A stretch of DNA of 64,000 nucleotides from Rhodobacter capsulatus (lineage in GTDB: Bacteria; Pseudomonadota; Alphaproteobacteria; Rhodobacterales; Rhodobacteraceae): contig NZ_QKZO01000003.1 in NCBI RefSeq assembly GCF_003254295.1, positions 321,037 through 385,036 on the forward strand, written 5' to 3'. The translations under genes and the position numbers were made by a program. Shown one piece after another: positions 22,494 through 29,964 of this stretch. Numbering within the stretch: position 1 is the first letter of the stretch; each line of letters starts with the position of its first letter. The notes below the pieces were generated by a model. It saw nothing but the letters and a program-made list of their open reading frames with translations, was not told where the DNA came from and made no database searches.

Positions 22494-23744
22494 TCAGTCT
22501 ACGACGACGGCGGTTTCCAGAACCGCATGCAACAGCACATCCGCCCCGGCCGCGGCCCATTCGGGCGAAATCTCCTCGGCCTCGTTATGGCTCAGCCCAT
22601 CGACACAGGGACACATGACCATCGTCGTCGGCGCGACCTTCGCGGTCCAGCAGGCGTCATGCCCCGCGCCCGAGATGATGTCGCGATGCGCATAGCCCAG
22701 CTTCTCGGCCGCGGCGCGGACGCGCCCCACCAGTTCGGGCGTGAAGGTGACCGGGTCGAAATGGCCCACCGCCTCGACGGCGCAGCCGACTTTCAGATCG
22801 TCGCAGATCGCCGCCGCGCGGCGCTCGATCTCGGCGCGCATCCCGTCCAGCTTCGCCTGATCGGGGCTGCGGATGTCGACGGTGAAAATCACCGTGCCCG
22901 GCAGCACGTTGCGCGAATTCGGGCTGAAGTTCACCTGCCCCACCCCGCCCACGGCATCGGGCTGGGCGGCCATCGCGACCTCTTGCACCATCTCGATGAT
23001 CCGCGCCATCGCAAGGCCCGCATTGACCCGCATCCCCATGGGCGTGGAACCCGTATGCGCCTCTTTCCCGGTCAGGGTGAATTCAAGCCACCACAGCCCC
23101 TGGCAATGCGTCACCACGCCGATCGTCTTTTTCTCGGCCTCAAGGATCGGGCCCTGCTCGATATGCAGCTCGAAATAGGCCTGCATCTTGCGCGCGCCGA
23201 CTTCTTCGTCACCGACCCAGCCGATCCGCGCCAGTTCCGCGCCGAAGCTCTTGCACTCCGGATCCTTGCGCGCATAGGCGTAATCCAGGCTGTGGATGCC
23301 CGCAAAGACGCCCGAGGCCAGCATGGCGGGCGCGAACCGCGCCCCTTCCTCGTTCGTCCAGTTCGTCACCACGACCGGGTGTTTCGTGCGGATGCCGCGG
23401 TCGTTCAGCGTGCGGATGACCTCAAGCCCGCCCAGAACCCCCAGAACGCCATCGTATTTCCCGCCCGTCGGCTGGGTATCCAGATGCGAGCCGATATAGA
23501 CCGGCAGCGCCTCCGGGTCGGTGCCCGCGCGGCACATGAACATGTTGCCCATCCGGTCAAGGCCCATGGTCAAACCCGCCGCATCGCACCAGCTCTTGAA
23601 CAGGGCGCGGCCCTCGGCATCGGCATCGGTCACGGTCTGGCGGTTGTTGCCCCCCGCGATCCCCGGCCCGACCTGCGCCATCTGCATGAGGCTGTCCCAC
23701 AGGCGCGCGGAATTGATACGGAGGTTTTCTCCGGGTGATGGCAT
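22494..23744 (-). CDS. Zn-dependent N-carbamoyl-amino-acid amidohydrolase (beta-ureidopropionase type)
   Basis: The 416-residue M20-family hydantoinase/carbamoylase enzyme shows the metal-binding motifs GSHLDTQPTGGKYDGVLG (residues 84-101) and NWTNEEGARF (128-137), and the substrate region SGAGHDACW (around 363). With dihydropyrimidinase next door, the likely reaction is N-carbamoyl-beta-alanine to beta-alanine, CO2 and ammonia, the third step of reductive pyrimidine breakdown; allantoate or N-carbamoyl-L-amino acids are alternative substrates in this family. It is the first gene of the leftward operon ending at 17336 and lies 52 bases downstream of a RutR-like palindrome. Confidence 0.88.
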   Translation of the reverse strand: MPSPGENLRINSARLWDSLMQMAQVGPGIAGGNNRQTVTDADAEGRALFKSWCDAAGLTMGLDRMGNMFMCRAGTDPEALPVYIGSHLDTQPTGGKYDGVLGVLGGLEVIRTLNDRGIRTKHPVVVTNWTNEEGARFAPAMLASGVFAGIHSLDYAYARKDPECKSFGAELARIGWVGDEEVGARKMQAYFELHIEQGPILEAEKKTIGVVTHCQGLWWLEFTLTGKEAHTGSTPMGMRVNAGLAMARIIEMVQEVAMAAQPDAVGGVGQVNFSPNSRNVLPGTVIFTVDIRSPDQAKLDGMRAEIERRAAAICDDLKVGCAVEAVGHFDPVTFTPELVGRVRAAAEKLGYAHRDIISGAGHDACWTAKVAPTTMVMCPCVDGLSHNEAEEISPEWAAAGADVLLHAVLETAVVVD

Positions 23745-24046
23745 CTGGCTGTCTCCCTGTCGTCTGCGGGGCTTTGCCCTCTTGCGACTCGTTTTCTGAC
23801 CGATTGGTCAGAGGAAAGAGGCCACGCTTCCCCGCCCCGGTCAATGGGGAATGGGGGGCTTGCGGGGCGCTTGGCGCGGGGGACACAGGCGATTGCCCGA
23901 ATTTTGGGCGGGACCAAGCGGCGGCTTGATCGGCGGGCCCGATGCGGCTAGCCTTTGCTCACCCAAGAAGGCGCCAAAGGCCCCGGGGTGCGGCTGACAG
24001 GGGAAATCCCGCGGCGGCAACGAGAGCAGTCAAGGACGAGGCAGGC
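23745..24046. other. Divergent control region of the pyrimidine hydrolase operon
   Basis: The 302-base gap between the leftward amidohydrolase and the rightward XRE gene. It holds the palindrome at 23796-23811 and otherwise unremarkable GC-rich sequence; no further ORF or RNA gene is evident. Confidence 0.5.
23796..23811. promoter_or_regulatory. RutR-like operator
   Basis: CTGACCGATTGGTCAG is a dyad (CTGACC, 4 bases, GGTCAG). It closely matches the RutR box I recall, TTGACCA NN TGGTCAA. RutR is the TetR-family, uracil/thymine-sensing repressor of pyrimidine use. It lies 52 bases before the amidohydrolase start, where a repressor would block the operon promoter. The rutR gene is not in the window. 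Confidence 0.65.
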
Positions 24047-24331
24047 ATGGAAGAGATGGAGAGCGGCCTTTGGCAGGCGCTTGAACGCAGCGCGGCCTTT
24101 TACGAGGGCGACGCGGCTTTCGAACCGATCCCGCAGGAACGCATCAACCCGGTCGACTTGCGGCGCAAGATGGGGCTGACCCAGGCGCAGATGGCGCCGA
24201 TGATGGGCATGAGCCTGTCGGGCTATCGCAAATGGGAACAGGGCCAGCGCGCGATCAGCGGCCCGGCCGCGGTGCTCTTGCGGGTGATCGAAACCGCCCC
24301 CGAAGCGGTGAAACAGGCGCTGGCGTCGTAA
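24047..24331 (+). CDS. XRE-family helix-turn-helix protein (antitoxin-like)
   Basis: The 94-residue protein has an acidic N-terminal half and a Cro/CI-type helix-turn-helix in the C-terminal half (LRRKMGLTQAQMAPMMGMSL, then YRKWEQGQRAIS, residues 43-75). The size and the conserved WEQGQR resemble HigA/NadS-type antitoxins and small transcription factors. No toxin gene is adjacent on either side. It sits between the two leftward pyrimidine-degradation operons and reads the opposite way, so it could regulate them, but it has no visible ligand domain. Start at ATG 24047; a second ATG three codons on is possible. Confidence 0.75.
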   Translation: MEEMESGLWQALERSAAFYEGDAAFEPIPQERINPVDLRRKMGLTQAQMAPMMGMSLSGYRKWEQGQRAISGPAAVLLRVIETAPEAVKQALAS

Positions 24332-24349
24332 GAAAATTCCCCGCAAGGG

Positions 24350-24564
24350 TCGGGCGGAACAGGAAAAGCACCGCTTTTCCCCGCCCGCTGGTGCACGCGC
24401 GGTCACACGACCGTTTCCCCAAGCGAGACAGAGGGCAGCGCCCGGCCCGGCGGGCGAGAAGCGCCCGCCTGTGGCGCGGGGCGGGCGCTGCCCGAGGGCC
24501 TTTGGGCCCTCGGCGGTCACGGGGCCGATCTGTCGCCAGACCTCGGCGATGGCCTCGGTCAATC
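24350..24564 (-). repeat. Structured interspersed repeat, copy A
   Basis: First of three copies (others 30796-31003 and 55476-55684). The nearly identical core is 24428-24513, with nested stems GGGCAGCGCCCG/CGGGCGCTGCCC and GGCGGGCG/CGCCCGCC, then CCGAGGGCC/GGGCCCTCGG. A hairpin built on GGAAAAGC/GCTTTTCC forms the left end. Relative to the leftward preA gene it lies about 40 bases downstream of the stop, after a further hairpin. Minus strand is given because all copies follow leftward genes. Confidence 0.85.
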
Positions 24565-24566
24565 TG

Positions 24567-24601
24567 GATGGGCTTCCCGGGCTTCGACCGGAAAGCCCAT
24601 C
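24567..24601 (-). terminator. Hairpin after preA
   Basis: GATGGGCTTCCCGG and CCGGAAAGCCCATC pair with one mismatch around a 7-base loop, three bases after the preA stop. Stem strength suggests a transcript end; no T-run is present. Confidence 0.5.
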
Positions 24602-24604
24602 ACC

Positions 24605-25906
24605 TCACTTCCCGCTGGTCGTCGCCATCGGGTTGTTCGGATGCCCGGTCCAGTTCAGATAGTCGCCGACCGGCTTGGCCGTGCGCAGGTCCAGCTCGCC
24701 CTCGGACAGCTCGCGCATGGTGATGCAGTTCGTCGGGCAGACCTCGACGCAGAGGTTGCAGGCGACACATTCCTCTTCCTTCACCGTCACCGTGCGATCC
24801 GCCGCCATCGTGATCGCCTGATGCGAGGTGTCCTCGCAGACGATGTGGCAGCGGCCGCATTTGATGCAATCCTCCTGCGCGATGCTGGCCTTGGTGGTGT
24901 AGTTCAGGTTCAGATACTGCCAATCCGTCACCTTCGGCACGGCGCGGCCGACGATTTCGCGCGTCTCGGTCAGGCCCTTGCGGTCCATGTAGTCCGACAG
25001 GCCCGAGATCATCTCCTCGACGATCTTGAAGCCATAGGTCATCACCGCGGTGCAGACCTGCACGTTATGCGCGCCCGGGGCCATGAACTCGGCCGCATCG
25101 CGCCAGGTGGTGACGCCGCCGATGCCCGAAATCGGCAAACCGCGCGTGGCCGGGTTGCGGGCGATCTCGGCCACCATGTTCAGCGCGATCGGTTTCACCG
25201 CCGGGCCGCAATAGCCGCCATGGGTGCCGAACCCGTCAATCGTCGGCTGCGGCGCAAACAGATCCAGATCGACCGAGGTGATCGAATTGATCGTGTTGAT
25301 CAGGCTCACCGCATCGGCGCCGCCGCGTTTCGCCGCTTCGGCCGGTATGCGGATGTCCGAGATGTTGGGCGTCAGCTTGACGATGCAGGGCATACGCGAA
25401 TGTTGCTTCACCCAGCGCGTCACCATCTCCACATAGTCCGGCACCTGCCCCACCGCCGCGCCCATGCCGCGTTCGGCCATGCCATGCGGACAGCCGAAGT
25501 TCAGCTCGACCCCGTCGGCCTCGGTTTCCTCGACCCGGGCCAGGATCGCTTTCCAGCTGTCCTCGTCGCAGGGCACCATCAGCGACACGACCAAGGCCCG
25601 GTCCGGGTAATCGCGCTTGACCGATTTGATCTCGCGCAGGTTCACCTCGAGCGGCCGGTCGGTGATCAACTCGATGTTGTTCAGGCCGAGAAGCGTGCCA
25701 TCGGGCCCGTGGATCGCGCCATAGCGCGGGCCGGAGACGTTCACCACCGGCGGGCCATCAAGCCCGAGCGTCTTCCAGACGACGCCGCCCCAACCGGCCT
25801 CAAAGGCGCGGCGGACGTTCACTTCCTTGTCGGTCGGCGGCGCCGAGGCGAGCCAGAACGGGTTCGGGGATTTGATGCCAAGGAATGTCGAAGTCAGGTT
25901 CGCCAT
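24605..25906 (-). CDS. preA: NAD-dependent dihydropyrimidine dehydrogenase, PreA subunit
   Basis: The 433-residue subunit reduces uracil and thymine, the first step of reductive pyrimidine breakdown. It has the FMN-binding TIM-barrel start (LTSTFLGIKSPNPFWLASAP), the substrate motif NFGCPHGM with the catalytic-loop Cys (residues 136-143) and two 4Fe-4S ferredoxin sites at the C-terminus (CIKCGRCHIVC and CVACNLCVEVC). The gene begins two bases after the preT stop, so PreT and PreA are made together and form the PreTA complex. Repeat copy A follows downstream. Confidence 0.94.
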   Translation of the reverse strand: MANLTSTFLGIKSPNPFWLASAPPTDKEVNVRRAFEAGWGGVVWKTLGLDGPPVVNVSGPRYGAIHGPDGTLLGLNNIELITDRPLEVNLREIKSVKRDYPDRALVVSLMVPCDEDSWKAILARVEETEADGVELNFGCPHGMAERGMGAAVGQVPDYVEMVTRWVKQHSRMPCIVKLTPNISDIRIPAEAAKRGGADAVSLINTINSITSVDLDLFAPQPTIDGFGTHGGYCGPAVKPIALNMVAEIARNPATRGLPISGIGGVTTWRDAAEFMAPGAHNVQVCTAVMTYGFKIVEEMISGLSDYMDRKGLTETREIVGRAVPKVTDWQYLNLNYTTKASIAQEDCIKCGRCHIVCEDTSHQAITMAADRTVTVKEEECVACNLCVEVCPTNCITMRELSEGELDLRTAKPVGDYLNWTGHPNNPMATTSGK

Positions 25907-25907
25907 C

Positions 25908-27239
25908 TCAGGCCCCCATCAGAAAAGCGTGGATATCTTCGGCCGCATCGCGGCCCTGCGCGACGGCGGTCACCGTCAGATCTTCGCCGCCACTGGCGCA
26001 ATCGCCGCCCGCCCAGACATGGGACAGCCCGGTGCGCCCGCGCGCGTCGATCTCGATCTTGCCGTCGGTGATCGTCAGGCCTTCAGGCACCGGCCCCAAA
26101 GTCTGGCCGATCGCGGTGAAGATCTGATCCGCCTTGATCCGCAAGGTGTCGTCCAGCTGCACCAGTTTTCCATCGCGGGTTTCGGTGCGGGCGAATTCGA
26201 CCTCATAGCCCTGATCGTCCTTGCGGATCGCCACGGGCGCGGCATTCGGCACGATCCGCACGCCGTTCTTTTGCGCATGCTCCTGTTCATGGCCCGAGGC
26301 GGGCATTTCCGCCTGCGAGCGGCGATAGACGATGCTGGCGGTCTCGGCGCCCAGCAGTTTCGCCTGCACCGCCGCATCGACCGCGGTCATGCCGCCACCG
26401 ATCACCACGACGCGGCGGCCGACGGGGACCGTCGCCAGATCCTCGGCCTGACGCAGATGCGCGATGAACTCGGTCGCCGGCGTGGCAAATTCCGCCCCGG
26501 GGATCGTCAGCGCATTCACGCCGGCAAGCCCCATGCCAAGGAAGACCGCGTCATGGTCCGCCAGCAGATCCGCCACCGAACCGTTGCGGCCAAGCTGCCA
26601 GTTTTCCAGCACCGCGATGCCGCCGATCTGCAACAGCCAGGCCACTTCCCTGGCCGCAAAGCCACCCGGCGCCTTGTAGGCGGCGATGCCATATTCATTC
26701 AGCCCGCCCGGTTTCAGCCGCGCGTCATAAACGGTGACCTCGTGGCCGCGCATCGCCAGCCGATGCGCGCAGGCCAGACCCGCAGGCCCCGCCCCCACCA
26801 CGGCCACGGCTTTCCCCGTTCGGGCCGCGCGCGTGAAGGGATGGACGCCCGAGGTCTGCAGCCGGTCGGTGGCAAAGCGCTGCAAGGCGCCGATCTCGAC
26901 CGGCTTGCCCTCGGCCGCCTCGCGCACGCAGGCGCCCTCGCACAGGGTTTCGGTCGGACAGACCCGGGCGCACATGCCGCCAAGGATGTTTTGCGACAGG
27001 ATCGTCTGCGCCGCCGCCTCGGGCGTGCCGGTCAGGATCTGCCGGATGAAGAGCGGCACGTCGATGTCGGACGGACAGGCCGTGGTGCAGGGCGCCTCGG
27101 CGCAGAAATAGCAACGCGCCGCCGCCACCTGCGCCTGATGCGGGCTCAAAGGCGGCGCGACATCGGCAAAGGCCGTGCAATATTCGGCATCGGAAAGACG
27201 CCCGGGATGCACCCCGGGTCGATACTGGCTTGTGGTCAC
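25908..27239 (-). CDS. preT: NAD-dependent dihydropyrimidine dehydrogenase, PreT subunit
   Basis: The 443-residue flavoprotein transfers electrons from NADH to PreA. It shows N-terminal 4Fe-4S-type cysteines (CYFCAEAPCTTACPSDID, around residues 36-53), an FAD Rossmann motif VVGAGPAGLACAHRL and an NAD motif VVIGGGMTAVDAA, as in the glutamate synthase small-subunit family. I chose the GTG at 27239 because GGGAGG lies just upstream (27250-27245); the frame is open further back but that part is not family-like. A palindromic AT-rich element lies about 50 bases upstream. First gene of the preTA operon. Confidence 0.92.
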   Translation of the reverse strand: MTTSQYRPGVHPGRLSDAEYCTAFADVAPPLSPHQAQVAAARCYFCAEAPCTTACPSDIDVPLFIRQILTGTPEAAAQTILSQNILGGMCARVCPTETLCEGACVREAAEGKPVEIGALQRFATDRLQTSGVHPFTRAARTGKAVAVVGAGPAGLACAHRLAMRGHEVTVYDARLKPGGLNEYGIAAYKAPGGFAAREVAWLLQIGGIAVLENWQLGRNGSVADLLADHDAVFLGMGLAGVNALTIPGAEFATPATEFIAHLRQAEDLATVPVGRRVVVIGGGMTAVDAAVQAKLLGAETASIVYRRSQAEMPASGHEQEHAQKNGVRIVPNAAPVAIRKDDQGYEVEFARTETRDGKLVQLDDTLRIKADQIFTAIGQTLGPVPEGLTITDGKIEIDARGRTGLSHVWAGGDCASGGEDLTVTAVAQGRDAAEDIHAFLMGA

Positions 27240-27288
27240 TGTGACCTCCCTGGCTTTGTTATTGCCTTCGAGGCTGCCATGATCCGAA

Positions 27289-27308
27289 ATTTTATCAATA
27301 GGTAAAAT
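27289..27308. promoter_or_regulatory. AT-rich palindrome upstream of preT
   Basis: ATTTTATC and GGTAAAAT flank AATA; the arms are complementary at 7 of 8 positions. It stands out in GC-rich DNA 50 bases before the preT start, a good place for an operator of the preTA operon. The regulator is not identified. Confidence 0.4.
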
Positions 27309-27892
27309 ACTGACGGACAGGCATTGGCGCATCGCAGCCGGGCATCTGCCCAAGGAATGGGCTGATGCGGGGGAAATTGCGGTCAGAGATTCGGGAAGAC
27401 GGCGCGAAACGGCGGCGAAGACGAAAGATTCGGCACGGAGTCGGCACGGGACAGGCCCAGAATCAGGCCCGAGCGTGCGACATTCATGTCAATCACGCGA
27501 CTTGGGAAGCCGTCAGAACGGTTTCAAGCCCTCGCGACGGGTAAAATCGGCGCGACAATTCGACCTGAAAATTCCGGTTGCCTGCGACAGGCCGTCCGGG
27601 CCCGCGCGCCGGGGCAACCGGCCGATCTGCGACAGGCTAACGCAGTTTAATGCACATCCGCAATGACCGTTTGACCCGAAGGCCGGTTTCGCGCCCCCCG
27701 CAAGGCGCCCGCCGCGCGACGGCCGCGAGGCGCAAACCCCCTTTGCCACATGGCTCTTGCGCCCTGTCGCACCCCCCTGCCGCAGGCCCCGCGCGGGCCC
27801 GCGGACCGGCCCCGGAATCAGCCAAAGATACCTCTGGAACACCTGTTTTCACTGGGGTTTTGCGCCCCCGGGGGTGGCCGAATTTGCCGCAG

Positions 27893-27910
27893 TGTCAGCC
27901 CGACTTTACA
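27893..27910. promoter_or_regulatory. CrtJ/PpsR binding palindrome of puc
   Basis: TGTCAGCCCGACTTTACA fits the TGT-N12-ACA consensus of CrtJ/PpsR exactly. This is the aerobic repressor of photosynthesis genes in purple bacteria. It directly adjoins the -35 candidate, consistent with repression. Confidence 0.75.
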
Positions 27911-27911
27911 C

Positions 27912-27940
27912 TTGATCGCCGACACTCGGGCTCCCATAGT
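27912..27940 (+). promoter_or_regulatory. Candidate puc promoter
   Basis: TTGATC (27912-27917), a 17-base spacer and CATAGT (27935-27940) form a weak sigma-70-like promoter next to the CrtJ/PpsR site. A start near 27947 would give a leader of about 115 bases to pucB. Confidence 0.5.
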
Positions 27941-28063
27941 GCGTCTCACGAGGTCGGATCACAGACGGTCCGGCAGCGGGGGGGCGCTGAGACGGGGCTC
28001 GAACTTAACCGAGAGAGCTTCATCAACGTTCCCAATGATCCCAGTTTTGGAGGATTCGGGACA

Positions 28064-28213
28064 ATGACTGACGATAAAGCTGGGCCGAGCGGCCTGTCGC
28101 TGAAAGAAGCTGAAGAAATCCACAGCTACCTGATCGATGGCACCCGTGTGTTCGGGGCGATGGCGCTTGTTGCGCACATCCTCTCGGCCATCGCCACGCC
28201 GTGGCTCGGGTAA
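28064..28213 (+). CDS. pucB: LH2 (B800-850) light-harvesting beta polypeptide
   Basis: A 49-residue antenna polypeptide of the peripheral light-harvesting complex in the photosynthetic membrane. It has the acidic N-terminus [20 protein letters not shown], the conserved bacteriochlorophyll-ligating His in [13 protein letters not shown], a single transmembrane helix and no signal peptide. GGAGG lies 10 bases before the ATG at 28064. pucA follows after 20 bases. The sequence agrees with my memory of R. capsulatus PucB. Expression is expected under low oxygen and low light from the promoter at 27912. Confidence 0.98.
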   Translation: MTDDKAGPSGLSLKEAEEIHSYLIDGTRVFGAMALVAHILSAIATPWLG

Positions 28214-28233
28214 TCGGGTAGAGGAGAAATACA

Positions 28234-28416
28234 ATGAACAACGCCAAAATCTGGACCGTCGTCAAGCCCTCGACCGGTATCCCGCTGATCCTCGGCGCCG
28301 TTGCGGTCGCCGCTCTGATCGTGCACGCCGGCCTGCTGACCAACACGACCTGGTTCGCGAACTACTGGAACGGCAACCCGATGGCGACCGTCGTCGCTGT
28401 TGCGCCGGCTCAGTAA
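28234..28416 (+). CDS. pucA: LH2 (B800-850) light-harvesting alpha polypeptide
   Basis: A 60-residue antenna polypeptide that pairs with PucB and binds bacteriochlorophyll and carotenoid. It has the typical start [20 protein letters not shown], the helix with the ligand His in ALIVHAGLL and a C-terminal [11 protein letters not shown] region with the aromatic residues that tune B850 absorption. A GGAGA site precedes the ATG. A strong hairpin follows the stop and separates pucBA from pucC, a known arrangement that leaves abundant pucBA message and little pucC message. Confidence 0.98.
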   Translation: MNNAKIWTVVKPSTGIPLILGAVAVAALIVHAGLLTNTTWFANYWNGNPMATVVAVAPAQ

Positions 28417-28429
28417 TCTGCTGACCTTT

Positions 28430-28457
28430 GGGCCCACCGGCACCCGTCGGTGGGCCC
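28430..28457 (+). terminator. Hairpin between pucA and pucC
   Basis: GGGCCCACCG and CGGTGGGCCC pair perfectly around an 8-base loop, 13 bases after pucA. It probably acts as partial terminator and RNA stabiliser for the pucBA message. Confidence 0.75.
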
Positions 28458-28512
28458 ATTCCCTCCGGGGCTGAGCCCCTCGCACTTTCTCTCTCCGACG
28501 GGCGGCTGGACT

Positions 28513-29901
28513 ATGGGCTACCGTGCTTTTGCTCTGAAGAACCTGGCGCGGCACGCTCCGAAGTACCTGCCATTCGCCGACGTGGCCAGTGAAGAGGTTC
28601 CGCTCTCGCGGTTGCTGCGACTGTCGCTCTTTCAGATCACCGTCGGGATGACCTTGACCCTGCTCGCGGGCACCCTGAACCGGGTGATGATCGTCGAGCT
28701 GGCGGTTCCGGCCTCGCTCGTCTCGGTGATGCTGGCGATGCCGATGCTGTTTGCGCCCTTCCGCACGCTGATCGGCTTCAAGTCCGACACGCACAAGTCG
28801 GCTCTCGGGCTGCGTCGCGCGCCCTGGATCTGGAAGGGAACGATTTATCAATTCGGCGGCTTCGCCATCATGCCCTTCGCGCTTCTGGTGCTGTCGGGGT
28901 TCGGTGAATCCGTGGATGCGCCGCGCTGGATCGGAATGAGCGCGGCCGCTCTTGCCTTCCTCCTCGTGGGGGCCGGGGTGCATATCGTCCAGACCGCGGG
29001 TCTGGCGCTGGCAACCGACCTCGTCGCGGAAGAAGACCAGCCGAAGGTCGTCGGCCTCATGTATGTGATGCTGCTCTTCGGCATGGTGATCAGCGCGCTC
29101 GTCTACGGGGCGTTGCTGGCGGACTACACGCCCGGGCGCCTGATCCAGGTGATCCAGGGGACTGCATTGGCGAGTGTCGTGTTGAACATGGCCGCGATGT
29201 GGAAGCAGGAAGCCGTCAGCCGGGACCGTGCCCGGCAGATGGAAACCGCGGTGCACCCGACCTTCAAGGAGGCCTTCGGCCTGCTGATGGGCCGTCCGGG
29301 GATGCTGGCGCTGCTGACCGTGATCGCGCTGGGGACTTTCGGCTTCGGTATGGCCGATGTGCTTTTGGAACCCTACGGGGGTCAGGCGCTGCACCTGACC
29401 GTCGGGGAGACGACGAAACTGACCGCGCTCTTTGCGCTGGGGACGCTTGCCGGTTTCGGCACTGCGTCCCGTGTGCTGGGGAACGGGGCAAGGCCGATGC
29501 CGCTGGCGGTGCTGGGTGCACTGATCGGGGTTCCCGGGTTTGTCGCCATCATCATGTCCTCGCTGATCAGCCAGGACGGTATCTGGCTGTTCCTTGCGGG
29601 CACCTTCGCTGTCGGGCTCGGCATCGGTCTTTTCGGCCATGCCACGCTGACGGCGACCATGCGGACCGCGCCCGCCGATCGGATCGGGCTGGCGCTGGGA
29701 GCCTGGGGGGCTGTGCAGGCGACGGCCGCCGGTCTGGGTGTCGCGCTTGCGGGGGTGGTTCGTGACGGTTTGGTTGCCCTGCCGGGGACTTTCGGGTCCG
29801 GTGTGGTGGGGCCTTATAATACGGTGTTCGCCATCGAGGCGTTGATTTTGATCGTGGCCATCGCCTTCGCTGTGCCGCTTCTCAAGCGGGGAGGTCGATG
29901 A
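28513..29901 (+). CDS. pucC: PucC, LH2 assembly protein (BCD/MFS family)
   Basis: A 462-residue inner-membrane protein with about twelve hydrophobic segments, of the PucC/LhaA/BchG-associated family within the major facilitator superfamily. It is required for LH2 assembly and is thought to shepherd pigments or complexes. I chose the ATG at 28513 (MGYRAFALKNLARHAPKYLP) since upstream in-frame sequence overlaps the pucA hairpin. The family-typical segment RRAPWIWKGTIYQFGGFAIM lies at residues 99-118. Fourth base-level unit of the puc operon after the hairpin; pucDE follows after 63 bases. Confidence 0.96.
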   Translation: MGYRAFALKNLARHAPKYLPFADVASEEVPLSRLLRLSLFQITVGMTLTLLAGTLNRVMIVELAVPASLVSVMLAMPMLFAPFRTLIGFKSDTHKSALGLRRAPWIWKGTIYQFGGFAIMPFALLVLSGFGESVDAPRWIGMSAAALAFLLVGAGVHIVQTAGLALATDLVAEEDQPKVVGLMYVMLLFGMVISALVYGALLADYTPGRLIQVIQGTALASVVLNMAAMWKQEAVSRDRARQMETAVHPTFKEAFGLLMGRPGMLALLTVIALGTFGFGMADVLLEPYGGQALHLTVGETTKLTALFALGTLAGFGTASRVLGNGARPMPLAVLGALIGVPGFVAIIMSSLISQDGIWLFLAGTFAVGLGIGLFGHATLTATMRTAPADRIGLALGAWGAVQATAAGLGVALAGVVRDGLVALPGTFGSGVVGPYNTVFAIEALILIVAIAFAVPLLKRGGR

Positions 29902-29964
29902 CCCGAGGCCCGTGCGGGACACCTGGACGTGACTGAAGAATGCCCTTGAACCCGAGGAGGACGC

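Larger units (their letters stand above)
27240..28063. other. Regulatory region between preT and pucB
   Basis: An 824-base gap between divergent operons. Left end: the preT leader with the AT palindrome at 27289-27308. Middle: no ORF with a ribosome site; two copies of CTGCGACAGGC (27582-27592 and 27627-27637). Right end: CrtJ/PpsR palindrome, promoter and an untranslated leader of about 115 bases before pucB. Long upstream regions are known for the light- and oxygen-controlled puc operon. Confidence 0.55.

Noticed and set aside
24428-24562. Peptide frames containing GPKALGQRPPR in the repeat copies
   Set aside because: The same peptide recurs only because the repeat recurs; indels and substitutions between copies follow stem pairing, not codons, so I treat it as non-coding.
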